Assembly: GCF_039851965.1 (NCBI RefSeq)
Contig: NZ_CP156674.1
Coordinates: 2,046,001 to 2,110,000 of the forward strand
Direction of reading: 5' to 3'
From: Pseudalkalibacillus hwajinpoensis
Lineage (GTDB): Bacteria > Bacillota > Bacilli > Bacillales > Guptibacillaceae
Length of the DNA: 64,000 nucleotides
Part shown: one piece after another, positions 29,144 to 36,182 of the stretch
Layout: every line of letters starts with the position of its first letter
Position numbering within the stretch: position 1 is the first letter of the stretch
Made by a program: the position numbers and the translations under genes
Notes under the pieces: model-generated
What the model was told of the DNA's origin: nothing
The model's input: only the letters and a program-made list of their open reading frames with translations
The model's database searches: none

Positions 29144-29743
29144 TTACTTGACTGCTTTTAGAATATAGTATCCTTTCTTTTTCACAACGGTCTCGACATG
29201 CCCAAACATTTCTTCCAGCTTGTTGATTGCTGATGGGGCACCCTGTTTCTTTTGAATTACAATCCAGAGCGTTCCATCTTTCTTAAGAACATGATGGGCT
29301 TCTTCTAGAATCCCATGAACAACCTGCTTTCCTGCGCGTATGGGAGGATTTGTAATAACGGATGCAAAGGTTTTGTCTTTCACCGCACATAACTGATCAC
29401 TCTCCATAACGCTCACATTATGCACGCTATTACGAATCGCGTTGTTCATTGCTAACTCGGTGGCACGTTCATTAACATCAAGCAAATAAAAACGACGGTT
29501 TGAAAGTCCAGAAGCAAGCGATATGCCGATCGGGCCATAGCCACACCCAGCATCTACAATATCTCCTTCAATTTCTGGTTCTTCAAATGTTTCAATCAGG
29601 AGCTTGCTCCCGAAATCGACTTCTTTCTTTGAAAAAACACCAGAATCGGTAGTGAATTGGAAACGTCGTCCTCGAAGCTCTGCAGTAATCCGGTTCGGAT
29701 CACTCTTTACACCCGGGTTCTTTGTATAATAATGCTCACCCAA
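29144..29743 (-). CDS. ybxB: Class I SAM-dependent methyltransferase (YbxB, RsmC/RlmG-like)
   Basis: 199 residues. SAM motif I DAGCGYGPIGISLA is at about 64-77, the acidic ribose-binding Asp is in LLDVNERATELA, and the catalytic motif IV NPPIRAG resembles the NPP[FYI] of guanine-N2 rRNA methyltransferases such as RsmC. It is half the size of E. coli RsmC, carrying the catalytic domain only. It stands between rplL and rpoB as in B. subtilis; the substrate is unproven. Confidence 0.93.
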   Translation of the reverse strand: MGEHYYTKNPGVKSDPNRITAELRGRRFQFTTDSGVFSKKEVDFGSKLLIETFEEPEIEGDIVDAGCGYGPIGISLASGLSNRRFYLLDVNERATELAMNNAIRNSVHNVSVMESDQLCAVKDKTFASVITNPPIRAGKQVVHGILEEAHHVLKKDGTLWIVIQKKQGAPSAINKLEEMFGHVETVVKKKGYYILKAVK

Positions 29744-29823
29744 TGCTATCCCTCATTTCATCGCCATTTCTATAAGCATTGCCAAACTTCACTTCCATCA
29801 TAACTTAAAAGTTTAGCTCCCAA

Positions 29824-29856
29824 TAACAAAAAGCTCGCTTTTAAAAGCGAGCTTTT
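29824..29856 (-). terminator. Terminator after rplL
   Basis: A perfect 28-nt palindrome, each arm AAAAGCTCGCTTTT or its complement (29829-29842, 29843-29856), 15 nt after the rplL stop. On the minus strand the hairpin ends in a T-run. The gene ybxB lies beyond it with no clear promoter, so termination may be partial. Confidence 0.8.
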
Positions 29857-29871
29857 GTTTCAGACAAATGA

Positions 29872-30234
29872 TTACTTAACTTCTACTGCAGCGCCTACTT
29901 CTTCTAGCTTAGACTTAAGCTCTTCAGCTTCGTCTTTAGCAACGCCTTCTTTAATAGCGCTTGGAGCGCCGTCAACTAGTTCTTTAGCTTCTTTCAAGCC
30001 AAGACCAGTGATTTCGCGAACGACTTTGATGACCTTGATTTTGCTGCTTCCAGCACTTTCAAGAACTACATCAAATTCTGTTTGCTCTTCAGCAGCACCT
30101 TCTGCTGCTCCGCCTGCTGCTGCTACTGGAGCTGCTGCAGTTACACCAAATTCTTCTTCGATAGCTTTAACTAGGTCGTTAAGCTCAAGAACTGTCATTT
30201 CTTTGATTGCTTCAATGATTTGCTCGTGACTCAT
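29872..30234 (-). CDS. rplL: 50S ribosomal protein L7/L12
   Basis: 120 residues: N-terminal dimerisation helices, an Ala/Gly-rich hinge (AAAPVAAAGGAAEGAAEEQ, about 34-52) and the C-terminal factor-binding domain KIKVIKVVREITGLGLKEAK. It forms the stalk with L10 and recruits translation GTPases. Confidence 0.99.
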   Translation of the reverse strand: MSHEQIIEAIKEMTVLELNDLVKAIEEEFGVTAAAPVAAAGGAAEGAAEEQTEFDVVLESAGSSKIKVIKVVREITGLGLKEAKELVDGAPSAIKEGVAKDEAEELKSKLEEVGAAVEVK

Positions 30235-30289
30235 GAGTAAATCCTCCTTAATTTTTGTTTTGTTCTATACCAATTGATAGACGGTAAAT

Positions 30290-30790
30290 TTACGCGCCTT
30301 GTTCTTCCTTTTGATCGGCAACAGCTTTTGTAGCCAATGCCATGTTGCGCATAGGTGCTTGTAGCACTGATAGCAACATAGAAAGTAGACCTTCGCGGTT
30401 TGGTAGGTCCGCAAGTTCCTTGATCTTCTCTACTGATACAACGCCGCCTTCGATCACGCCAGTCTTGATTTCAAGAGCTTCGTGAGTTTTAGCGAAGTTG
30501 TTCAAAATTTTAGCAGGAGCAACAACATCTTCATTGCTGAACGCGATTGCCGTAGGTCCGACAAGGTGCTCATTCAAATCAGTAAGTTCAAGCTGTTCTG
30601 CCGCGCGACGAGTCATAGTGTTTTTGTAAACACGGAATTCAACGTTCGCATCACGCAATTGTTTACGAAGTTCTGTTACTTCGGATACATCAAGTCCACG
30701 ATAGTCAACAAAGATTGTTGATTGGCTATCACGAAGTTTGTCTGTAATTTCTGTAACTAGATGCTTCTTTTGTTCAACTGCACTGCTCAT
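30290..30790 (-). CDS. rplJ: 50S ribosomal protein L10
   Basis: 166 residues, with the L11-lobe rRNA-binding domain (IFVDYRGLDVSEVTELRKQL) and a C-terminal L12-binding helix. It is the stalk base and the likely repressor of its own operon through the leader upstream. Confidence 0.99.
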   Translation of the reverse strand: MSSAVEQKKHLVTEITDKLRDSQSTIFVDYRGLDVSEVTELRKQLRDANVEFRVYKNTMTRRAAEQLELTDLNEHLVGPTAIAFSNEDVVAPAKILNNFAKTHEALEIKTGVIEGGVVSVEKIKELADLPNREGLLSMLLSVLQAPMRNMALATKAVADQKEEQGA

Positions 30791-30842
30791 AGTTCCACCT
30801 CCTAAAGAAATGTATCTATACCGCCCTGGAATATGAGGTCAT

Positions 30843-30965
30843 ATAAAAAGCCTTCACATCCGAAGACATGAAGGCTTATCGATTACTTACATATCGAATC
30901 ACTTCACACCTCGGCAGGCTATTAAGTGCGTTAGCACCCCTGCTGTCTACGGTATAGAAAGTATT
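30843..30965 (-). promoter_or_regulatory. Ribosomal protein L10 leader with attenuator
   Basis: The transcript carries the hallmark L10-binding segment (GCAGGGGTGCTAACGCAC and TTAATAGCCTGCCGAGGTG, around 30909-30947), then a terminator hairpin AAGCCTTCA/TGAAGGCTT (30848-30856, 30869-30877) followed by UUUUUAUAU. This is the known Firmicutes L10 leader type: free L10(L12)4 binding promotes termination. Confidence 0.92.
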
Positions 30966-30987
30966 AATTTATCAAACAACATTTACA

Positions 30988-31016
30988 AGTATATTTAATA
31001 GCTACGTAAATGTCAA
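30988..31016 (-). promoter_or_regulatory. Sigma-A promoter of rplJL
   Basis: Consensus -35 TTGACA and -10 TATACT with a 17-bp spacer, in the rplA-rplJ gap directly upstream of the L10 leader. Confidence 0.9.
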
Positions 31017-31028
31017 CAGCTAATTAAA

Positions 31029-31721
31029 TTAACGGTAAGTTGATGCGTTAACTTTTACACCAGGTCCCATTGTAGAAGTAACTGAAATGTTCTTAAGGTA
31101 CGTTCCTTTAGAAGCTGCAGGTTTAACTTTCACAAGTGTTTCAACAAGTGTATTCAAGTTTTCAACAAGCTTGTCAGCTTCAAAAGATACTTTACCGATT
31201 GGTGCATGAACATTACCAGCACGGTCTACACGGTATTCTACTTTACCAGCTTTGATTTCGTTAACAGCTTTTTCTACGTCGAACGTAACTGTTCCAGTTT
31301 TCGGGTTCGGCATTAGACCTTTTGGTCCAAGTACACGACCGAGCTTACCAACTTCACCCATCATGTCAGGAGTTGCTACGATTACGTCAAAGTCAAACCA
31401 ACCCTCGTTGATCTTCGTAATGTAGTCAGCTTCTCCAACATAGTCAGCGCCAGCTGCTTCAGCTTCTTTTGCTTTTTCGCCTTTAGCGAAAACAAGAACG
31501 CGTTGTGTTTTACCAGTCCCGTTTGGAAGTACAACCGCGCCACGAACCTGCTGGTCGTTTTTCTTAGGGTCTACTCCAAGACGAATTGCTGCTTCAACAG
31601 TTCCATCAAAGTTTCCTACAGATGTCTTTTTAACAAGTTCAACTGCTTCTTGAGGCTCATAGAAAGTTGTACGTTCAACTAACTTAGCTGCCTCCTGGTA
31701 TTTCTTACCTCGTTTTGCCAT
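31029..31721 (-). CDS. rplA: 50S ribosomal protein L1
   Basis: 230 residues, MAKRGKKYQEAAKLVERTTF, with the conserved VLGPKGLMPNPKTGTVT loop near 125-141 and GPGVKVNAST at the end. L1 forms the mobile stalk that moves E-site tRNA and is an mRNA-binding repressor in several bacteria. Confidence 0.99.
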   Translation of the reverse strand: MAKRGKKYQEAAKLVERTTFYEPQEAVELVKKTSVGNFDGTVEAAIRLGVDPKKNDQQVRGAVVLPNGTGKTQRVLVFAKGEKAKEAEAAGADYVGEADYITKINEGWFDFDVIVATPDMMGEVGKLGRVLGPKGLMPNPKTGTVTFDVEKAVNEIKAGKVEYRVDRAGNVHAPIGKVSFEADKLVENLNTLVETLVKVKPAASKGTYLKNISVTSTMGPGVKVNASTYR

Positions 31722-31803
31722 TTTGTGTTTCCTCCTTGAATGTGGTTTAGCGGATTATCCTCCCACTATTTATGCTACCAATTTTGCCGATACCATAATA
31801 AAA

Positions 31804-31849
31804 GTTGCGAACCTGTAAATTACAGGCAGGAATCCCTTTTAATCGCAAC
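31804..31849 (-). other. Two-stem RNA element between rplK and rplA, possible L1 site
   Basis: An outer perfect 7-bp stem, GTTGCGA/TCGCAAC (31804-31810 and 31843-31849), encloses a hairpin CCTGT/ACAGG (31812-31816 and 31822-31826) and an asymmetric single-stranded side. It lies in the 141-nt rplK-rplA gap. L1 is known to repress its operon by binding an mRNA mimic of its 23S site; this element is a candidate, by position only. Confidence 0.5.
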
Positions 31850-31862
31850 GGCTTGTGTAACA

Positions 31863-32288
31863 TTAGTCTTCGATAACAATTCCCATGCTACGTGCAGTTC
31901 CTTCAACCATACGCATTGCAGAATCAACATTCGCTGCGTTAAGATCTGGCATCTTTGTTTCAGCGATCTCACGCACTTTATCACGCTTAACAGTCGCAAC
32001 TTTGTTGCGGTTAGGTTCTCCAGAACCAGACTCGATACCTGCTGCTTTCTTAAGTAGAACTGCAGCTGGTGGAGTTTTAGTGATAAATGTAAATGAACGG
32101 TCTTCAAAAACCGTGATTTCTACTGGAATAATCATGCCAGCCTGGTCAGAAGTACGAGCATTAAACTCTTTACAGAATCCCATGATGTTAACTCCAGCTT
32201 GACCTAGTGCAGGTCCAACTGGTGGTGCAGGATTCGCCTTCCCAGCCGGGATTTGCAATTTTACAACTTTAATTACCTTTTTAGCCAC
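31863..32288 (-). CDS. rplK: 50S ribosomal protein L11
   Basis: 141 residues starting at GTG 32288 (AKKVIKVVKLQIPAGKANPA), exactly the B. subtilis length, with AGGAGGTG about 6 nt upstream. A GTG three codons earlier is inside the SD. L11 binds the GTPase centre of 23S rRNA and is needed for RelA activation; the thiostrepton-contacting Pro-rich N-terminal region is intact. Confidence 0.99.
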   Translation of the reverse strand: MAKKVIKVVKLQIPAGKANPAPPVGPALGQAGVNIMGFCKEFNARTSDQAGMIIPVEITVFEDRSFTFITKTPPAAVLLKKAAGIESGSGEPNRNKVATVKRDKVREIAETKMPDLNAANVDSAMRMVEGTARSMGIVIED

Positions 32289-32323
32289 GCGACACACCTC
32301 CTTAAGTCCGTGATGTGGTATTT

Positions 32324-32337
32324 GGGTGTCTTCACCC
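32324..32337 (-). other. Small hairpin in the rplK leader
   Basis: GGGTG/CACCC (32324-32328, 32333-32337) around a 4-nt loop in the transcript, about 36 nt before the rplK start codon. A second short stem, GTCTC/GAGAC, lies near 32362-32380. Neither has a T-run. Function unknown. Confidence 0.4.
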
Positions 32338-32395
32338 TCCCACCTTATATATCAATCAAATGTCTCGAATAGTATGAGACTCATGAAACATTAAA

Positions 32396-32424
32396 ATTCT
32401 ATCATTAATCGAAAAGTTAAGCAA
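32396..32424 (-). promoter_or_regulatory. Candidate sigma-A promoter of rplK-rplA
   Basis: -10 TAGAAT (5 of 6) and a weak -35 TTGCTT with a 17-bp spacer in the 147-nt nusG-rplK gap. Confidence 0.6.
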
Positions 32425-32435
32425 GAACTTTTCTG

Positions 32436-32969
32436 TTAGAACTTCTCAACTTGGCCGAAATTAAGCTCAACAGGTGTTTCTCTGCCAAACATATTTACGT
32501 GCACTTTCACTTTGCCTTTATCTGTATCAATGCCTTCAACAGAACCAACAAAGTCAGCAAATGGACCTTCTTTAACTTTCACTTTTTCTTTTAGTTCAAA
32601 GTCAACATCCGCTTTCGGTTGCTCCATTCCCATTTGTTTAAGAAGTGATTCCACTTCTTCAGGAAGAAGTGCAGTCGGCTTGGATCCCGCCCCGCTTGAA
32701 CCTACGAAACCAGTTACGCCAGGTGTATTCCTCACAACGTACCATGAATCATCTGTCATAACCATTTCGGTAATAACATAGCCAGGAAAGACTTTTTTCA
32801 TAACTGTCTTTTTCTTGCCATTCTTGATTTCTGTTTCTTCTTCTACCGGGACGAGTACACGAAAGATCTTATCCGTCATGCCCATTGTTTCAACCCTTTT
32901 TTCAAGGTTGGTTTTTACTTTGTTTTCATACCCCGAGTACGTATGAACAACATACCATCTTTTTTCCAT
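32436..32969 (-). CDS. nusG: Transcription antitermination/pausing factor NusG
   Basis: 177 residues from MEKRWYVVHTYSGYENKVKT, the B. subtilis length: NGN domain to about 110, then a KOW domain (KVKEGPFADFVGSVEGID). It binds RNA polymerase and influences pausing and termination. The ATG at 32969 has no SD at normal distance; GGGAGG lies about 22 nt away with a 14-nt hairpin (32976-32989) between. An upstream ATG (33005) would add 12 unconserved residues. Confidence 0.97.
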   Translation of the reverse strand: MEKRWYVVHTYSGYENKVKTNLEKRVETMGMTDKIFRVLVPVEEETEIKNGKKKTVMKKVFPGYVITEMVMTDDSWYVVRNTPGVTGFVGSSGAGSKPTALLPEEVESLLKQMGMEQPKADVDFELKEKVKVKEGPFADFVGSVEGIDTDKGKVKVHVNMFGRETPVELNFGQVEKF

Positions 32970-33048
32970 ATATGCAGGACTGTTGTCCTTCCCTCCCCAG
33001 CTCATTTACTCTTTCATTCTAACCTTGTGAATGAAAATTTATAACGAT

Positions 33049-33243
33049 TTATCCTAAAATGAGGCGGATTAGCGAGGAAATCCCCTGGTCAATCACCGCA
33101 AAGAATATCGCTATAAAGATAACTGTCATAACCGTGACAATTGTATAACGTGTTAATTCTTTACGAGTCGGCCAGCTCACCCGCTTCATTTCACTTGCCA
33201 CATTACGAAAGAACTTACCAGAACGTTGAACAATACTTGCCAT
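33049..33243 (-). CDS. secE: Protein translocase subunit SecE
   Basis: 64 residues with one C-terminal membrane helix (YTIVTVMTVIFIAIFFAVID) and the amphipathic stretch FFRNVASEMKRVSWPTRKEL, the conserved minimal SecE. It clamps SecY in the membrane. It lies between rpmG and nusG. Confidence 0.98.
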   Translation of the reverse strand: MASIVQRSGKFFRNVASEMKRVSWPTRKELTRYTIVTVMTVIFIAIFFAVIDQGISSLIRLILG

Positions 33244-33334
33244 TACTTGCTACCCCCAATTAATCTGGCGGAAAACTCCCCCGAGAATCTATTTTTATGT
33301 GGTTCGCCACATTGGCAAACGACCCTGTAAGGCA

Positions 33335-33484
33335 TTACTTCGTTTCGCGATGAGTAGTATGCTCATCACAGTGTTTGCAATACTTCTTAACTTCGATGCG
33401 GGACGGGCTTGTCTGTGAGTTTTTCGTTGTTGTATAGTTTCGGCTATTGCATTGAACACATGCTAGTACTGCCTTTTTTCGCAT
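33335..33484 (-). CDS. rpmGB: 50S ribosomal protein L33, zinc form
   Basis: A 49-residue protein, MRKKAVLACVQCNSRNYTTT and onward to HRETK. Cys9, Cys12, Cys36 and Cys39 make a zinc ribbon. In B. subtilis the gene at this site upstream of secE is rpmGB, so the symbol is by position. GGAAGGTG precedes the ATG at 33484. Confidence 0.96.
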   Translation of the reverse strand: MRKKAVLACVQCNSRNYTTTKNSQTSPSRIEVKKYCKHCDEHTTHRETK

Positions 33485-33558
33485 TATGACACCTTCCTAA
33501 ACCGCGCAAATGTGAAGTTTGTATTTTAAATAAGCTCTCTTAAACTAAAAAAGACCAA

Positions 33559-33590
33559 AATAAAAAAACGTTCAGTAACTCTGTGACGTT
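33559..33590 (-). promoter_or_regulatory. Attenuator-like hairpin in the rpmGB leader
   Basis: The transcript contains AACGT..CAG and CTG..ACGTT arms (33567-33590) around a 5-nt loop, followed by seven U and further U-rich sequence. It lies downstream of the likely start site (about 33624) and upstream of rpmGB, so it would terminate early in its own leader. sigH has a separate terminator 100 nt upstream. Confidence 0.55.
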
Positions 33591-33630
33591 CCTACAAACC
33601 TAACAAAAAATTGACATTATTACTTTTATC

Positions 33631-33660
33631 ACTTTATCACAGCGCGTTTCGACGTGTCAA
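33631..33660 (-). promoter_or_regulatory. Sigma-A promoter of rpmGB-secE-nusG
   Basis: Consensus -35 TTGACA and -10 TAAAGT with an 18-bp spacer in the sigH-rpmGB gap. Confidence 0.65.
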
Positions 33661-33682
33661 TAAAGCCAGAGGAGGCAAGCCA

Positions 33683-33712
33683 AAGAAAAAAACAGGGGAA
33701 ACTCCCCCTGTT
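33683..33712 (-). terminator. Terminator after sigH
   Basis: An 8-bp perfect stem AACAGGGG/CCCCTGTT (33691-33698 and 33705-33712) followed on the minus strand by a T-run, 31 nt after the sigH stop. Confidence 0.9.
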
Positions 33713-33742
33713 CTCCCATTACAATTTAAAGCATGTCCATTA

Positions 33743-34438
33743 TCAAAGGCTAACTTCACGAAGCTCCAGATACCGCTCTAACTTTCGTTTCACTCGTTGC
33801 AGGGCATTGTCAATCGATTTTACATGGCGATTCAAATCAACCGAAATCTCCTGGTACGAACGCCCATCAAGGTAAAGCATAAGAACTTTCCGTTCTAAAT
33901 CGCTCAAAATTTCAGACATTTTAAGTTCAATATCATCGAATTCTTCTTGATTAATAATTAATTCTTCAGGATCAGTTACTTTAGTTCCGCAAATGACATC
34001 AAGTAAAGTCCGATCAGACTCTTCATCGTAAATTGGCTTATCAAGTGATACATAAGAGTTAAGCGGAATGTGCTTTTGCCTTGTTGCGGTTTTGATAGCT
34101 GTAATCATCTGCCGGGTGATGCACAATTCGGCAAACGCTTTAAAAGATGAGAACTTGTCTCCTCTAAAATCACGAATGGCTTTGTAGAGACCAATCATTC
34201 CTTCTTGAATGATATCTTCCCGGTCTGCTCCAATGAGAAAATACGACCTCGCTTTAGCGCGTACGAAATTTTTGTACTTCGTAATCAAATGTTCCAACGC
34301 TCTACTGTGACCTTCATGAACCATCATAACTAGCAGTTCATCATCAAGCTGATCGAAAGCTACATGTTCCAGGTGCCTTTGGTCCACTGTCAGTTGTTCT
34401 TGATTTACCGTGCTTTCTTTGAGGTCTACTATACTCAA
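33743..34438 (-). CDS. sigH: RNA polymerase sigma factor SigH
   Basis: 231 residues with sigma region 2 (FVRAKARSYFLIGADREDII, QEGMIGLYKAIRDF) and region 4 (DLERKVLMLYLDGRSYQEIS). It closely follows B. subtilis SigH, the transition-state and early-sporulation sigma factor, apart from a slightly longer N-terminus. The start is TTG at 34438 with GGGGGG about 8 nt upstream. It has its own promoter and terminator. Confidence 0.96.
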   Translation of the reverse strand: MSIVDLKESTVNQEQLTVDQRHLEHVAFDQLDDELLVMMVHEGHSRALEHLITKYKNFVRAKARSYFLIGADREDIIQEGMIGLYKAIRDFRGDKFSSFKAFAELCITRQMITAIKTATRQKHIPLNSYVSLDKPIYDEESDRTLLDVICGTKVTDPEELIINQEEFDDIELKMSEILSDLERKVLMLYLDGRSYQEISVDLNRHVKSIDNALQRVKRKLERYLELREVSL

Positions 34439-34474
34439 TATGCGTTCCCCCCGACCAGTACGCTATATAGAAAT

Positions 34475-34504
34475 ATTATACAGTACATGTCGAAAAATCG
34501 TCAA
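34475..34504 (-). promoter_or_regulatory. Sigma-A promoter of sigH
   Basis: -35 TTGACG and a perfect -10 TATAAT with an 18-bp spacer, starting 4 nt after the yacP stop codon. Confidence 0.8.
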
Positions 34505-34508
34505 CCTA

Positions 34509-35018
34509 CTATTTACCGCCTCTTCGCCATTTTTCGAATATTTCACTAATTTCTTCTGATAAATACAGTCCTGACGAGCGATTTTTACGATTCTCGGTAT
34601 CTACTCTTTTCTCAATTCCCTTTTCAATTCGCTGCATTTCATTAAAAAGTTCTCGTGCAGATTTTCTTAATGCGCCCTGTCCAAAAATTGCCCATTGCTC
34701 CGTATAATCCGATGTGGCCACGTGAATTTGGGTCCGAATTCCTTTAAGTTCTCTTGCCATTTTTTCTATTCGCTCATCAGCCGTCTCATTTTCACGTGTA
34801 TATATCACTTCTACCCGGTACTGGCTATGTCTTTTCTCGATTCCGTGTGACAAGTGAGCATCGAAAACAACGATCACCCGGTAGCCTGAATATGCCTGAT
34901 ATTCGGCCATCTTTTCGATCAGGAGCTCGCGAGCTTTGCTAAAGTCCTTCTCTTTCAATGACCGAAGTTCTGGCCAGGCACCTATGATGTTATAACCATC
35001 AACTAGCAGCACATCCAT
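34509..35018 (-). CDS. rae1: Rae1-type ribosome-associated mRNA endonuclease (YacP)
   Basis: 169 residues of the NYN (PIN-like) fold: the acidic motif LLVDGYNII with Asp7, VIVVFDAHL near 48-56, and ETADERIEKMA with further acidic residues. In B. subtilis the orthologue YacP/Rae1 cleaves mRNA in the ribosomal A site. It lies 3 nt after rlmB. Confidence 0.95.
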   Translation of the reverse strand: MDVLLVDGYNIIGAWPELRSLKEKDFSKARELLIEKMAEYQAYSGYRVIVVFDAHLSHGIEKRHSQYRVEVIYTRENETADERIEKMARELKGIRTQIHVATSDYTEQWAIFGQGALRKSARELFNEMQRIEKGIEKRVDTENRKNRSSGLYLSEEISEIFEKWRRGGK

Positions 35019-35021
35019 AAC

Positions 35022-35768
35022 TTATTCCCCCAGAGGGTGACGTTGGCGATAAACCTCATACATCATTAATCCAGCCGCTACAGATGCATTAAGCGATGTA
35101 ACCTTCCCTGCCATTGGGAGACTTACAAGGAAGTCGCACTTATCTTTAATAAGTCGACCCATCCCTTTTCCTTCACTTCCTATGACAAGACCAATTCCCA
35201 TGTCATAATCAGCTTCCCGATAATCCTGTCCGCCTTTTGCATCTGTACCTACAAACCAAATTCCCCGCTCCTTTAATTCATCCATCGTACGCGCCAGATT
35301 TGTTACACGTGCAACAGGGATGTATTCTATAGCGCCCGTAGAAGACTTAGCGACTGTAGACGTCAGCCCTACAGCCCTTCGCTTTGGAATAATCACGCCA
35401 TGAGCTCCAGCAGAATCAGCTGTTCTTAGAATAGACCCAAGGTTGTGAGGATCTTCTATTTCATCGAGAATGAGAAATAATGGTGGCTGACCTGCCTCTT
35501 CAGCTTTCTTAAACAAGTCCTCAATGTCCGCATACTCATAAGCCGCAATCGAGGCAACCACTCCCTGATGGTTGCTTTCCCCTGATAATTGCTCAAGCTT
35601 TCGCTTTGGTACAAACTGTACGAGTACGTTCTGTTCTTTCGCTTTCTGTATCAGCGTTTGAAGCGGACCTTTTTGAGAACCTTCGTTAATCCAGATCTTG
35701 TTAATCTCATGTCCGGATCGAAGTGCTTCAAGCACAGCGTTACGTCCCACTATAAATTCTTTATCCAT
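35022..35768 (-). CDS. rlmB: 23S rRNA 2'-O-methyltransferase, RlmB/TrmH family
   Basis: 248 residues: N-terminal substrate-binding domain (VGRNAVLEALRSGHEINKIW), then a SPOUT domain with the knot motifs NLGSILRTADSAGAHGVI, LVIGSEGKGM and LPMAGKVTSLNASVAAG. The target is inferred (G2251 by E. coli numbering for RlmB). It overlaps mrnC by 8 nt. Confidence 0.93.
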   Translation of the reverse strand: MDKEFIVGRNAVLEALRSGHEINKIWINEGSQKGPLQTLIQKAKEQNVLVQFVPKRKLEQLSGESNHQGVVASIAAYEYADIEDLFKKAEEAGQPPLFLILDEIEDPHNLGSILRTADSAGAHGVIIPKRRAVGLTSTVAKSSTGAIEYIPVARVTNLARTMDELKERGIWFVGTDAKGGQDYREADYDMGIGLVIGSEGKGMGRLIKDKCDFLVSLPMAGKVTSLNASVAAGLMMYEVYRQRHPLGE

Positions 35769-36180
35769 CAGATTTCACTTCTTTCTTCGGTTGTTCTACG
35801 AATTTGTATAGCTCATTCAGTAGCTCATCTACTCTTTCTTCATTTCCCTGCAGGTAATGGTATCCAAACAATGCTTCAAGAGCCGTTGAATATTTGTACG
35901 TACTCACGCTTGTGTTTTTGGGTACCGTTCCTGACTTTGCATTACGCCCTCTTCGCACAACCCCGGCTTCTTCCTCTGACAGCATTTCCTGTTTCAGAAC
36001 CTGGTGCAAGAATGCAGCCTGCGCTTTAGCAGATACATACTTCGTTGCAGTTCGATGAAGTTGATTCGGTCGAATATGACCAAGAGCAAGGAGTCGTTTT
36101 CGTACATTGATTTCAATTACTGAATCACCCATATAAGCGAGCGCCAGTGAATTAAGCTGTTTAACATCTAATTCCTTCAT
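35761..36180 (-). CDS. mrnC: Mini-ribonuclease III
   Basis: 139 residues, an RNase III catalytic domain without a dsRNA-binding domain. LALAYMGDSVIEINVRKRLL includes the catalytic Asp19, and EALFGYHYLQG the second acidic residue. In B. subtilis it trims the ends of 23S rRNA precursor. It starts 2 nt after cysS. Confidence 0.97.
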   Translation of the reverse strand: MKELDVKQLNSLALAYMGDSVIEINVRKRLLALGHIRPNQLHRTATKYVSAKAQAAFLHQVLKQEMLSEEEAGVVRRGRNAKSGTVPKNTSVSTYKYSTALEALFGYHYLQGNEERVDELLNELYKFVEQPKKEVKSDG

Positions 36181-36182
36181 CT

